A DNA stretch of 22,425 nt from Bacillota bacterium (lineage in GTDB: Bacteria > Bacillota > Clostridia > Christensenellales > UBA1242). Shown in pieces: positions 15,213-21,839 of the stretch. Position 1 is the first letter of the stretch, and every line of letters begins with the position of its first letter. The notes below the pieces were generated by a model. That model saw nothing but the letters and a program-made list of their open reading frames with translations, ran no database searches and was not told the origin of the DNA. The stretch lies in assembly GCA_009780625.1 (NCBI GenBank), contig WQZR01000008.1:1-22425 (forward strand), read 5' to 3'. The position numbers were made by a program, and so were the translations under genes.

Positions 15213-18200
15213 TTAATTGTTTGTTTCAACTAATTTTGGAGGTCTGTTTTCAACAAACACTTTTCTTTGTGCTTTAAATTCTTTTTTAAACTCAAGAAGT
15301 TCAACTTGCTTTCCTTCTGTTTTTAGAAGCTTACATTTTTCTTTTCCGCTTCTAATATAATCCTTTTCTTCTTTTGTTTTTATGTCTTTGTTTAGAATCA
15401 TATATAGTGCTGGAATTCCAAGCAATGAAACAATCATGGCATATGCCAGTCCACCAACTGTGATTATTGCAAGAGGTTGCATCATTTGTGCACCTGTTCC
15501 ATATCCAATTGCAAGTGGCATCATTGCTAGAATTGTTGTTAGAGCCATCATCACAATTGGTCTAACCCTGCTCTTAGCCGAGTCAATAACCGCATCTCTA
15601 ACTCTTGCACCATTTCGTCTTGCTTGATTTATGTAGTCCACAAGAACAATTCCGTTGTTTACAACAACGCCCATAAGAACCATCAACCCAACAAGCGCTG
15701 GAATTGTAAGCTGTCCGCCAGTTGCCCACAGAAGGAAGAAACCTCCAGTGAATGCAATTGGAACTGTGAAGATGATGATAAATGGGTTTTTGAAACTTCT
15801 GAAAATTGCAACCATAACCAGATACATCAAAACCATACCGATTGCAATTGCAATAAGCATTTGAACAAGTGTGTCCATAAGTTGTTCTGTATAGTTGTTT
15901 AGAGGTGTCACACCTTCAAGAACACCATTTTTATGTTCTTCAAAAAGTTGGTCTAATCTTGCCGTCACAACATCGTTGATTTGGTTTGTAACCGAACCGT
16001 GCTCTGTTTGAATTGTAAGCGTTGCTGTGTATCTTCTGTCTGTTTGGTTCATGGTTGCTTGAATTCTATTTCCTGTTGCAACCATTTTCTCGAAGAAGTT
16101 GATAGGAATTCCCGGACGTGGGTCGCTCATTGGCACTGTTTCAAATTCTGGAATTAGAACCAAATCATGTCTAACAAATTCCACACCGTTTATTTTTAGA
16201 AGTTCTTCTTGAAGGAAAAGCGTTGCAGCAAGCAAGTCGTCTCTATCTGCGTGGCTTATTCGCACCGAAATATTGCTTCCAAACATTCCAGCCATCATTC
16301 CAGAGCTTGATGTCACATCGCTTGCAAAACGAGAAACTTCTTGCATAACATCATTCTCGTCTGTGATTATATAGTTATGCGTTGTTAGATATGTTCTGAT
16401 TGCTGCTTCAACTTGAGCTTGAGCATCAACTGTTTCAAGTGTTCTTCTGCCTTCTGTAAGGTTTACAGTAATCGAAATGTTTCCACCGCCACCAAAGCCC
16501 ATAAAGCCACCGCCGCCAAAGCTTATTGCTGTTGAATCGTGATAGCCTCCAAGTTCTCTTTCTATAAGGTTAAATATACCTTCTTCTGTTGTTCCGTTTC
16601 CAAACATAATAACATGTGCTTGTTGTTGCCTTACATCTGCTGGAACAATTGTTGATGCAACCATATTGCTTACAACTGAAACAGAGAAACTTCCAGTGTC
16701 TTCGCTTGGCATCATTTCCCACCCTCTTGTGAACCAAAGAAGGCATCCACTTCCAACAAATAACGCTAGAGCAAGAACAAGAACAATCCACCTAAATTTT
16801 AGTGCCCAGTTTAATGTTGCACTATAACCAACTTTCACGCCTTTGGTTGCACCTGCATGCCCTTTTTCGAGCGTTCTATATGTTCGCACAAATGCGTTAT
16901 ATCTCGCTGGTTCTGTTGAAACAGAAGCCGCTGCTGGTGCGGCAAGTGCAAGTTGCTCCATTGGAGTTGGAGGATTAATTGATTTTTCGGCTCTTTCTTT
17001 AACATTAAACGAAGATATAATCGACGGCAAGAAAACAACCGCTGAAAGCAAGGAAGCAAGAAGTGCAAAAATAATAACATACACCATGTCCATAAAGACT
17101 TCCATAATAAGTCCCGTTACAAAGAACATCGGAACAAACACGGCAACGGTTGTAAGTGTGGCGGCAATAACCGCACCTATAATCTGACTGGCACCCTTGA
17201 TGGCGGCTTCTTTTCGCCCGATGCCTTTTTTTCTAAGTCTGAAAATGTTTTCGGCAACGATAATCGAGTTGTCCACAAGAAGTCCAACAGCAAGTGCAAG
17301 ACCACCCATCGAAACCATGTTTAAACCTATGCCCATAAAATACATAAGAACGAAAGTTCCAACAACTGAAACTGGAATGCTTATTCCAACTGCAACTGTC
17401 AGTTTGATGTTTCTTAAGAAAATAAGAAGAATCACAACAGACATCAAAGCACCAATTAGTAAACTTTCTAGAACTGAAAAGATGCTGTCTTCAATTGCTT
17501 CTGCTTGGTCCATAACAATTGTATAACTAAACGCTCCAGGGACATCTGCAAGCGTTGCTTTAACGTTTTGACTGGCGTCAACTGTTGGAGTGTCCACCGC
17601 CCTTGTTATGCTGAACATAAATCTTCTTTGATTGCTTGTTCCATCGTTTACATAACTAACACCACGAATTGTGAATCTTCCTGTTTGCTCATTTCTCACA
17701 AATGGGCTGCCCACATCCGCCACACCTGTTGTGTTTTGAAGTGGACCAACAACGTTATCTTGATACCATCTTCCTAGTGTGTTTTGGTTATTCTCCCCAA
17801 CTGTATAGAACCCGCCACCAACAGTTCTTGGTGTTTCGCTTGGAGTTAAGTCGTTAAGTTGGTCGTTGTTAAAACCAAGCATGAAGTTTGAAGAAAACTG
17901 CATCATTGGCAAAAGGCTTATATCAAAATCTAAAAATCGAGGTCTGTTATATCCTGCTGCGTCGTAGTCCAAAACTCCTAAGACCGCAGTTTGAACATCA
18001 AGCATTCCGAAGTTTAGGTTTCTGTCTGAACTGAATTCAATCATAACCATAACCATGCCTTGTGTTGTTGTGCTGGTTACCATATCAATTCCACTAACAG
18101 TTTGAAGTGCTCTTTGAATTGGGTCTGTAACCCTCCTGAAAGCCTTCTCTTCTGCTGTTTCGTTCTCATCACCTGCATGCCATTCTGGTTCGCCGTCAAC

Positions 18201-18407
18201 AGTTTTCGAGTTTACAACAATCGCCATCATTGGAACGTTCATGTTTGGAAACAGTTCGAGTGTCAATCTTGTGAAAGCAAAAAAACCTAGCATCAGAATT
18301 ATCATAATCATAACAAAAACCGTGTGAGGTCTTCCAACACCAAAACGTGTAAGGCCATTTTCTTTTATATCTTTATCGGCCTTGTTTTCAAGTTCAATAT
18401 TTTGCAC
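15213..18407 (-). CDS. RND-family efflux transporter (AcrB/HAE type)
   Basis: A 1064-residue proton-driven RND permease with the expected duplicated layout: TM1 at about 29-48, a large outer loop, TM2-6 at about 315-465, then a second copy with TM7 at 540-560 and the last helices around 865-1010. TM4 carries GLLVDNSIIVAENIFR with Asp379; the Asp-Asp pair of AcrB is Asp-Asn here, as in several RND proteins outside Proteobacteria. The second outer loop contains a glycine-rich run near 630-642 (SFGGGGFMGFGGGG). The start is GTG with only a distant AAAAGGG site. No membrane-fusion or outer-membrane partner is encoded nearby, so it may export lipids, drugs or peptides alone. radC follows. Confidence 0.92.
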   Translation of the reverse strand: MQNIELENKADKDIKENGLTRFGVGRPHTVFVMIMIILMLGFFAFTRLTLELFPNMNVPMMAIVVNSKTVDGEPEWHAGDENETAEEKAFRRVTDPIQRALQTVSGIDMVTSTTTQGMVMVMIEFSSDRNLNFGMLDVQTAVLGVLDYDAAGYNRPRFLDFDISLLPMMQFSSNFMLGFNNDQLNDLTPSETPRTVGGGFYTVGENNQNTLGRWYQDNVVGPLQNTTGVADVGSPFVRNEQTGRFTIRGVSYVNDGTSNQRRFMFSITRAVDTPTVDASQNVKATLADVPGAFSYTIVMDQAEAIEDSIFSVLESLLIGALMSVVILLIFLRNIKLTVAVGISIPVSVVGTFVLMYFMGIGLNMVSMGGLALAVGLLVDNSIIVAENIFRLRKKGIGRKEAAIKGASQIIGAVIAATLTTVAVFVPMFFVTGLIMEVFMDMVYVIIFALLASLLSAVVFLPSIISSFNVKERAEKSINPPTPMEQLALAAPAAASVSTEPARYNAFVRTYRTLEKGHAGATKGVKVGYSATLNWALKFRWIVLVLALALFVGSGCLLWFTRGWEMMPSEDTGSFSVSVVSNMVASTIVPADVRQQQAHVIMFGNGTTEEGIFNLIERELGGYHDSTAISFGGGGFMGFGGGGNISITVNLTEGRRTLETVDAQAQVEAAIRTYLTTHNYIITDENDVMQEVSRFASDVTSSSGMMAGMFGSNISVRISHADRDDLLAATLFLQEELLKINGVEFVRHDLVLIPEFETVPMSDPRPGIPINFFEKMVATGNRIQATMNQTDRRYTATLTIQTEHGSVTNQINDVVTARLDQLFEEHKNGVLEGVTPLNNYTEQLMDTLVQMLIAIAIGMVLMYLVMVAIFRSFKNPFIIIFTVPIAFTGGFFLLWATGGQLTIPALVGLMVLMGVVVNNGIVLVDYINQARRNGARVRDAVIDSAKSRVRPIVMMALTTILAMMPLAIGYGTGAQMMQPLAIITVGGLAYAMIVSLLGIPALYMILNKDIKTKEEKDYIRSGKEKCKLLKTEGKQVELLEFKKEFKAQRKVFVENRPPKLVETNN

Positions 18408-18447
18408 AATAAATCTTGCCCTTTTAAAAATTTAAATTACGATTTTA

Positions 18448-18456
18448 ATTATAGCA
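18448..18456 (-). promoter_or_regulatory. Consensus extended -10 (TGC-TATAAT) of the RND gene
   Basis: A perfect TATAAT at 18453-18448 with TG one base upstream. Here the start codon is about 34 nt beyond the predicted start site, so this promoter produces a leader. Confidence 0.6.
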
Positions 18457-18486
18457 TATACATACTACTAAGCCGAACAAAAAGTG

Positions 18487-18492
18487 TATAAT
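18487..18492 (+). promoter_or_regulatory. -10 (TATAAT) of the phospholipase C-like gene
   Basis: A perfect TATAAT preceded directly by TG; the ATG follows after 9 nt. No ribosome-binding site. The predicted start is 2-3 nt before the ATG. Confidence 0.55.
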
Positions 18493-18501
18493 AGAAGCAT
18501 T

Positions 18502-19074
18502 ATGGCAGACGTTTGGCCTCACCTACTTATAGCAAAAAGGTTTATCGAAAAGAACCCAGGAAAAATTGCAGACGAGCAAGCTTTTTATGATGGTTCGCTC
18601 TACCCAGACACAGTCAACTGGGAGGAAAAAGACATAACCCATTTTGGAAAGCGCGGCGAAAGAACAGATATGCTTAAACGTCATCTCGAAAAAGTTGGAG
18701 TTGAAGATTTTCTAAAAAAGCATTCTCTAGATTCTGATTTCAACAAAGGCTGGTATCTTCACCTCATCACTGATTATGAGTTCTATAACAATCTTATTGA
18801 TAACGACTATTTAAAATCCATAACAGATATTTCAGTATTTAGTACAGACAGAATATACAGTCTGAGATATCACACAGATACACTCAGAGATAAATACGAC
18901 ACCCTAACCATTCTTAAAAAATCTTCTCTTGAACAAAAGCAACTAGAACTTCTAAAGGAATGGGACGCTGCGGATTTAAAACGATTTGGCAAAGATGGTC
19001 CACAAGGCAAACTTCTGTATACATTAGAAGAGTTGGAAGCATTTATTGAGCGAATGTCTGACACCAACATCTAA
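18502..19074 (+). CDS. Zinc-dependent phospholipase C-like protein
   Basis: A 190-residue protein resembling the zinc-dependent phospholipase C/S1-P1 nuclease fold family as found in short, uncharacterised Bacillota proteins. The N-terminus MADVWPHLLIAKRF has His7; GSLYPD has Asp36; DITHFG has His47; and GWYLHLITDYEFYN has His87 and Asp91, in the order expected for a multi-zinc site. No signal peptide is seen, so it should be cytoplasmic and need not be a lipase. The longer frame starts with GTG at 18484, which would put the TATAAT box in the coding sequence; the ATG at 18502 is preferred. The tRNA genes follow from their own promoter. Confidence 0.7.
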   Translation: MADVWPHLLIAKRFIEKNPGKIADEQAFYDGSLYPDTVNWEEKDITHFGKRGERTDMLKRHLEKVGVEDFLKKHSLDSDFNKGWYLHLITDYEFYNNLIDNDYLKSITDISVFSTDRIYSLRYHTDTLRDKYDTLTILKKSSLEQKQLELLKEWDAADLKRFGKDGPQGKLLYTLEELEAFIERMSDTNI

Positions 19075-19084
19075 AAAATTTTTG

Positions 19085-19113
19085 TTGACAATAGTGGGTT
19101 TTTTTGTTAAAAT
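19085..19113 (+). promoter_or_regulatory. Promoter of the tRNA operon (TTGACA-17-TAAAAT)
   Basis: A perfect -35 at 19085-19090, a 17-base spacer, and the -10 at 19108-19113 with an extended TG. It is the only promoter in the window with both a perfect -35 and an extended -10. Confidence 0.85.
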
Positions 19114-19149
19114 TCAGTTCTATGTGGAAAAACTCTGTTTTTCATACAC

Positions 19150-19226
19150 GGCGGCGTGGCTCAGCTGGTTAGAGCGGCCGGTTCATACCCGGCAGGTCGG
19201 TGGTTCGAGTCCACTCGCCGCTACCA
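19150..19226 (+). tRNA. tRNA-Met (CAU), elongator type
   Basis: A 77-nt cloverleaf with encoded CCA. Acceptor GGCGGCG/CGCCGCT (G1-U72 pair), D stem GCTC/GAGC, anticodon stem GCCGG/CCGGC with loop TTCATAC, and a T loop TTCGAGT. The anticodon stem lacks the three G-C pairs of initiator tRNA, so this is the elongator. A CAU tRNA read as Ile (lysidine-modified) is less likely given the acceptor sequence. Confidence 0.92.
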
Positions 19227-19244
19227 CATTTCAATCACTGCTGT

Positions 19245-19319
19245 GGCCCCATGGTCAAGCGGTCAAGACTCCTCCCTTTCACGGAGGCATCCGGGGTTCG
19301 AGTCCCCGTGGGGTCACCA
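19245..19319 (+). tRNA. tRNA-Glu (UUC)
   Basis: A 75-nt cloverleaf with encoded CCA. Acceptor GGCCCCA/TGGGGTC, D stem GTC/GAC, anticodon stem CCTCC/GGAGG with loop CTTTCAC (anticodon TTC), and T stem CGGGG/CCCCG. It lies 18 bases after tRNA-Met and shares its promoter. Confidence 0.94.
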
Positions 19320-19326
19320 CCACAGC

Positions 19327-19357
19327 AAAAAACGGCATACGCCGTTTTTTATTTTTT
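19327..19357. terminator. Bidirectional terminator after the tRNA genes
   Basis: Stem AAAAAACGGC/GCCGTTTTTT with loop ATAC. It serves the tRNA operon and the convergent HEIIH gene, whose stop codon overlaps its T-rich flank. Confidence 0.9.
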
Positions 19358-20396
19358 ACAATGTAGTTATTGACACAGCCGCAACTTTTGTTTGCATTGG
19401 TGCTGGTTGCGATTGTTGTTGCCTAAGCGCATTTGCTTCTTGCCATGTTCTTGGAAACGCTGGCATTGTGAAATTCTTCCTCACTTCGTTTATTATGTCT
19501 ACATGTTCTTGAGTCAACTTATCCGTCTTTGCTCTGTGTGGATGGCGTTCTTCAACAAACTTGTTGAAGATTGGTTGAAATTCTTCAATTGTCATTCCGC
19601 TTATATCGTGGTGCATAATCCAAGTTGTGAGAAGGTCTAGTGGAGTTGGTGCAAACGGACCACTTCTGGCAAGATGGCTTCGCATAAGACTATATTCTGT
19701 AGGAAGTGCGTGGTATAGATATTTATGTATGATTTCGTGTGTGATTACGGCTTTTTTCATGTTGTGTGTTGTTGTTTCTTCCTTAAACCATGGATTGTAT
19801 AACTGAATGTGCCCATAGAAAGAATATTGACCCTCAAGTCCAAGTTGCCAAAGATATCTCATCGAACTGAATGAACCGATTGCATTTGGGTTTCCATGAA
19901 GATGATTTTCGCTTCCTGTCATAACAATATCTCGTTGGGTGCGTGAGCTTGAGGCGTTGTTTGGAGTTGACCCACAGAAATCACCATATACTGCTTTTAT
20001 GTCAAAACCTGTTTTGGCTATTTCAAAAATTTCGTTTAAATCTTTAACGCTGTCTTCAATTGCATCTTTGTGAGCAATATCGACTGAACGGGTGTCCACT
20101 TTAAGCAAGATTGTTTCACCTTGTTTTGCTGAGTTTCTTGTCAGGCTATAGTCTTGCATCACAAGGCGTGGGTTTATTCCAAGAGCTTCCAGTTTTGCGG
20201 TTGCAAGGTTTGGAAGGTCGATGGTTCTTCTAAGTTCGGTGTCGTCTGGTGGAATATATGGAGCATCGCCAGAAACAAGCACTGTTTGCGAAAGAGCAAT
20301 CAAAGATGCACCAGTAAGAAAAAGTGCTGCACAAGCACACCACATTCTTTTATGTATTGGAGGTTTTTTCTGCTTGAATGTTTCTTTTGAATCCAT
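19356..20396 (-). CDS. Membrane-anchored putative zinc metallopeptidase (HEIIH)
   Basis: A 346-residue protein with a basic N-terminus, one membrane or signal segment at about 18-42 (ending SQTVLVSGDAP) and an extracellular domain. A zincin signature is present at 216-226, AVITHEIIHKYLY, with His220, Glu221 and His224; the third ligand is not obvious (His229 or a later acidic residue). Upstream of it are MTGSENHLHGNPNAIG and YGHIQLYNPWF, which resemble the substrate-cleft strand of zincins. The C-terminus is Gln/Pro/Ala-rich. The family is not recognised, so peptidase activity is inferred from the motif. TGATAAAAT ends 6 nt before the ATG and no ribosome-binding site is present. Confidence 0.7.
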   Translation of the reverse strand: MDSKETFKQKKPPIHKRMWCACAALFLTGASLIALSQTVLVSGDAPYIPPDDTELRRTIDLPNLATAKLEALGINPRLVMQDYSLTRNSAKQGETILLKVDTRSVDIAHKDAIEDSVKDLNEIFEIAKTGFDIKAVYGDFCGSTPNNASSSRTQRDIVMTGSENHLHGNPNAIGSFSSMRYLWQLGLEGQYSFYGHIQLYNPWFKEETTTHNMKKAVITHEIIHKYLYHALPTEYSLMRSHLARSGPFAPTPLDLLTTWIMHHDISGMTIEEFQPIFNKFVEERHPHRAKTDKLTQEHVDIINEVRKNFTMPAFPRTWQEANALRQQQSQPAPMQTKVAAVSITTL

Positions 20397-20402
20397 GCCT
20401 AT

Positions 20403-20411
20403 ATTTTATCA
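20403..20411 (-). promoter_or_regulatory. Extended -10 (TGA-TAAAAT) of the HEIIH gene
   Basis: Hexamer at 20408-20403, then 6 nt to the ATG at 20396. No Shine-Dalgarno sequence. Confidence 0.6.
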
Positions 20412-20436
20412 TATATAAAAACCGAGTTCAAGGGGC

Positions 20437-20465
20437 TGGACATTTGGCAATATTCACTATATAAT
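20437..20465 (+). promoter_or_regulatory. Promoter of the cupin gene (TGGACA-17-TATAAT)
   Basis: -35 TGGACA (five of six), spacer 17, perfect -10 at 20460-20465. The predicted leader of about 12 nt holds an AGGAG site before the ATG at 20484. Confidence 0.75.
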
Positions 20466-20483
20466 ATTCATCTAGGAGAAAAG

Positions 20484-20951
20484 ATGGACAAAAGAATTTT
20501 ACTAAGAAAACTTCCAGACCACATTCTAAGTCTTCTTCCAAAAGATGAAGACGAAAGACTTGCAAGAATTTCAAAACTGCCAGAGCTTTCTGAAACAAAT
20601 CCAAGGGGCGTGGCTGTTGGTGATGTTTTTAAAATATCAATCATGGGTGACATCACAAAAGACAGAGCGGAATATGCCTACCTATATCTTTGTGCTGGTG
20701 CTTCAATTGTTCAACATCCACACTGGAAATATAGAGAAGTGTATGAACTTTATAGCGGACCAGAACTTTCGGTTATGGGAGAAAAAGGAAAAATTTTCAC
20801 ATGCGACAAGTTTGACGACAACGATGGCATTCACAGAATTGACCCGGTTAAGGAAGACACCATAGTTAAATCTTCAAAAACACTTCTTTCCGAAAAAGAT
20901 ATAGAACTTGCAATGAAAAGAAATAGAGGCGAACCATATCCACTGGCATAG
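20484..20951 (+). CDS. Cupin-domain protein of unknown function
   Basis: A 155-residue cytoplasmic protein. Residues 72-92 fit the first cupin motif G(X)5HXH(X)4E(X)6G exactly: G72, His78, His80, Glu85, G92 (GASIVQHPHWKYREVYELYS). A matching second part around residues 111-121 (DDNDGIHRIDP) supplies His117, so a mononuclear metal site is likely. N-terminally about 60 residues of helical and loop sequence precede the barrel. Substrate or ligand cannot be told; the fold includes isomerases, dioxygenases and sugar-binding regulators. It has an ordinary AGGAG ribosome-binding site and a promoter with a -35 box. Convergent with the GNAT-like gene. Confidence 0.7.
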   Translation: MDKRILLRKLPDHILSLLPKDEDERLARISKLPELSETNPRGVAVGDVFKISIMGDITKDRAEYAYLYLCAGASIVQHPHWKYREVYELYSGPELSVMGEKGKIFTCDKFDDNDGIHRIDPVKEDTIVKSSKTLLSEKDIELAMKRNRGEPYPLA

Positions 20952-20980
20952 AAAAAAACGGCGTGAGCCGTTTATTTTTT
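20952..20980. terminator. Bidirectional terminator between the cupin and GNAT-like genes
   Basis: Stem AAACGGC/GCCGTTT with loop GTGA (20956-20962 with 20967-20973), flanked by A and T runs. It overlaps the GNAT-like stop codon. Confidence 0.85.
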
Positions 20981-21751
20981 CTTTTGATATATTCCACCGT
21001 TGAACAAAACTTTTAGACCAATGTTTCTATATAGTTTGTCTGGATAGCCACCGTTTTCGGTGATGCCATAAATCACTTCAACTTTTTTGGAAAGCAAGTG
21101 CTCTAGCAACGTTTTAAACACCAAGAAAACTTTTGTTCTTCTAAACACCGGAAGAATTGTAAGCCCCGACATATAGCAAACATTTCCATAATAAGAAAGG
21201 TTGAAACATCCAGCGTATGCGTTGTTATATTTAATTAGAAAAACTTCTAGGTTTTTGTTGTCTTTTGAAAAATATTTTTCGAGAAGAGATTTTGCAAAAG
21301 AAGCGTTGTCTAAATCTGAATATGGGTTGTCGCCATCATCGCCACTTGAGAAACCAATATTGTCCACCATTTCCCAATCTTTTTGATTTTCTCTTGTAAG
21401 CCTTTCAATTGACAAACCTTCTGGAACTGGCCAGTCTCTATATTTCTTTTCCATTCTCATCATGTCGCTATAAACCCAGTTCTCGTCTGCAACTTTTTCA
21501 TAGCCTTCCAAAAGATGTGCACAGCAAAGTTCTTCTGTGCTTACGCTATAGATTGCTGGAACTATGTTTCTTTTTTCATAATATTCTTCTATAAGTTTTA
21601 TGTTTAAATTCTCTTTATTCGCGAAAGCCTTATTGCCAAAATAGTCGGAAACATATTTGTTTGTGCAAAAAATGATGTCATCGATTTTTTCTTTTTTAAC
21701 ATAGTAGGGGTTCGTTTCTATAAATGAGGTTAGCAGTGTGTTGATTTCCAT
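20972..21751 (-). CDS. GNAT-like acetyltransferase
   Basis: A 259-residue protein whose C-terminal half follows the GNAT acyl-CoA transferase pattern: LEVFLIKYNNAYAGCFNLSYYGN (strands 4 and 5 region), then CYMSGLTILPVFRRTKVFLVFKTLL (strand and acyl-CoA loop), then YGITENGGYPDKLYRNIGLKV (final helix and strand). The usual R/QxxGxG/A loop is replaced by RRTKVF, so CoA binding may be weakened. The N-terminal half (about 110 residues) is a separate region of unknown role with the acceptor site undefined. A longer frame from 21859 would run through the upstream terminator and the promoter. The ATG at 21751, 7 nt after TGCTACAAT, is preferred. Single-gene unit. Confidence 0.65.
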   Translation of the reverse strand: MEINTLLTSFIETNPYYVKKEKIDDIIFCTNKYVSDYFGNKAFANKENLNIKLIEEYYEKRNIVPAIYSVSTEELCCAHLLEGYEKVADENWVYSDMMRMEKKYRDWPVPEGLSIERLTRENQKDWEMVDNIGFSSGDDGDNPYSDLDNASFAKSLLEKYFSKDNKNLEVFLIKYNNAYAGCFNLSYYGNVCYMSGLTILPVFRRTKVFLVFKTLLEHLLSKKVEVIYGITENGGYPDKLYRNIGLKVLFNGGIYQKKK

Positions 21752-21758
21752 ACACAGC

Positions 21759-21767
21759 ATTGTAGCA
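21759..21767 (-). promoter_or_regulatory. Extended -10 (TGC-TACAAT) of the GNAT-like gene
   Basis: Hexamer at 21764-21759, then 7 nt to the ATG. No ribosome-binding site. Confidence 0.6.
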
Positions 21768-21809
21768 CCTATTGTTTCATTTACTAATAATAAAGAACAA
21801 AATATTATT

Positions 21810-21836
21810 AAAAAAACGACAAAATGTCGTTTTTTT
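21810..21836 (-). terminator. Terminator of the dehydratase activase-type gene
   Basis: Stem ACGACA/TGTCGT with a 3-base loop, extended by A/T runs, directly after the stop codon at 21840. Confidence 0.85.
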
Positions 21837-21839
21837 TGT

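Noticed and set aside
16496..16530. Glycine-rich run in the RND gene as a tandem repeat or riboswitch-like element
   Set aside because: It is in frame, short and simply encodes GGGGFMGFGGGG in the outer loop.
19046..19512. Open frames spanning the tRNA genes
   Set aside because: They cross two complete tRNA cloverleafs and the tRNA terminator.
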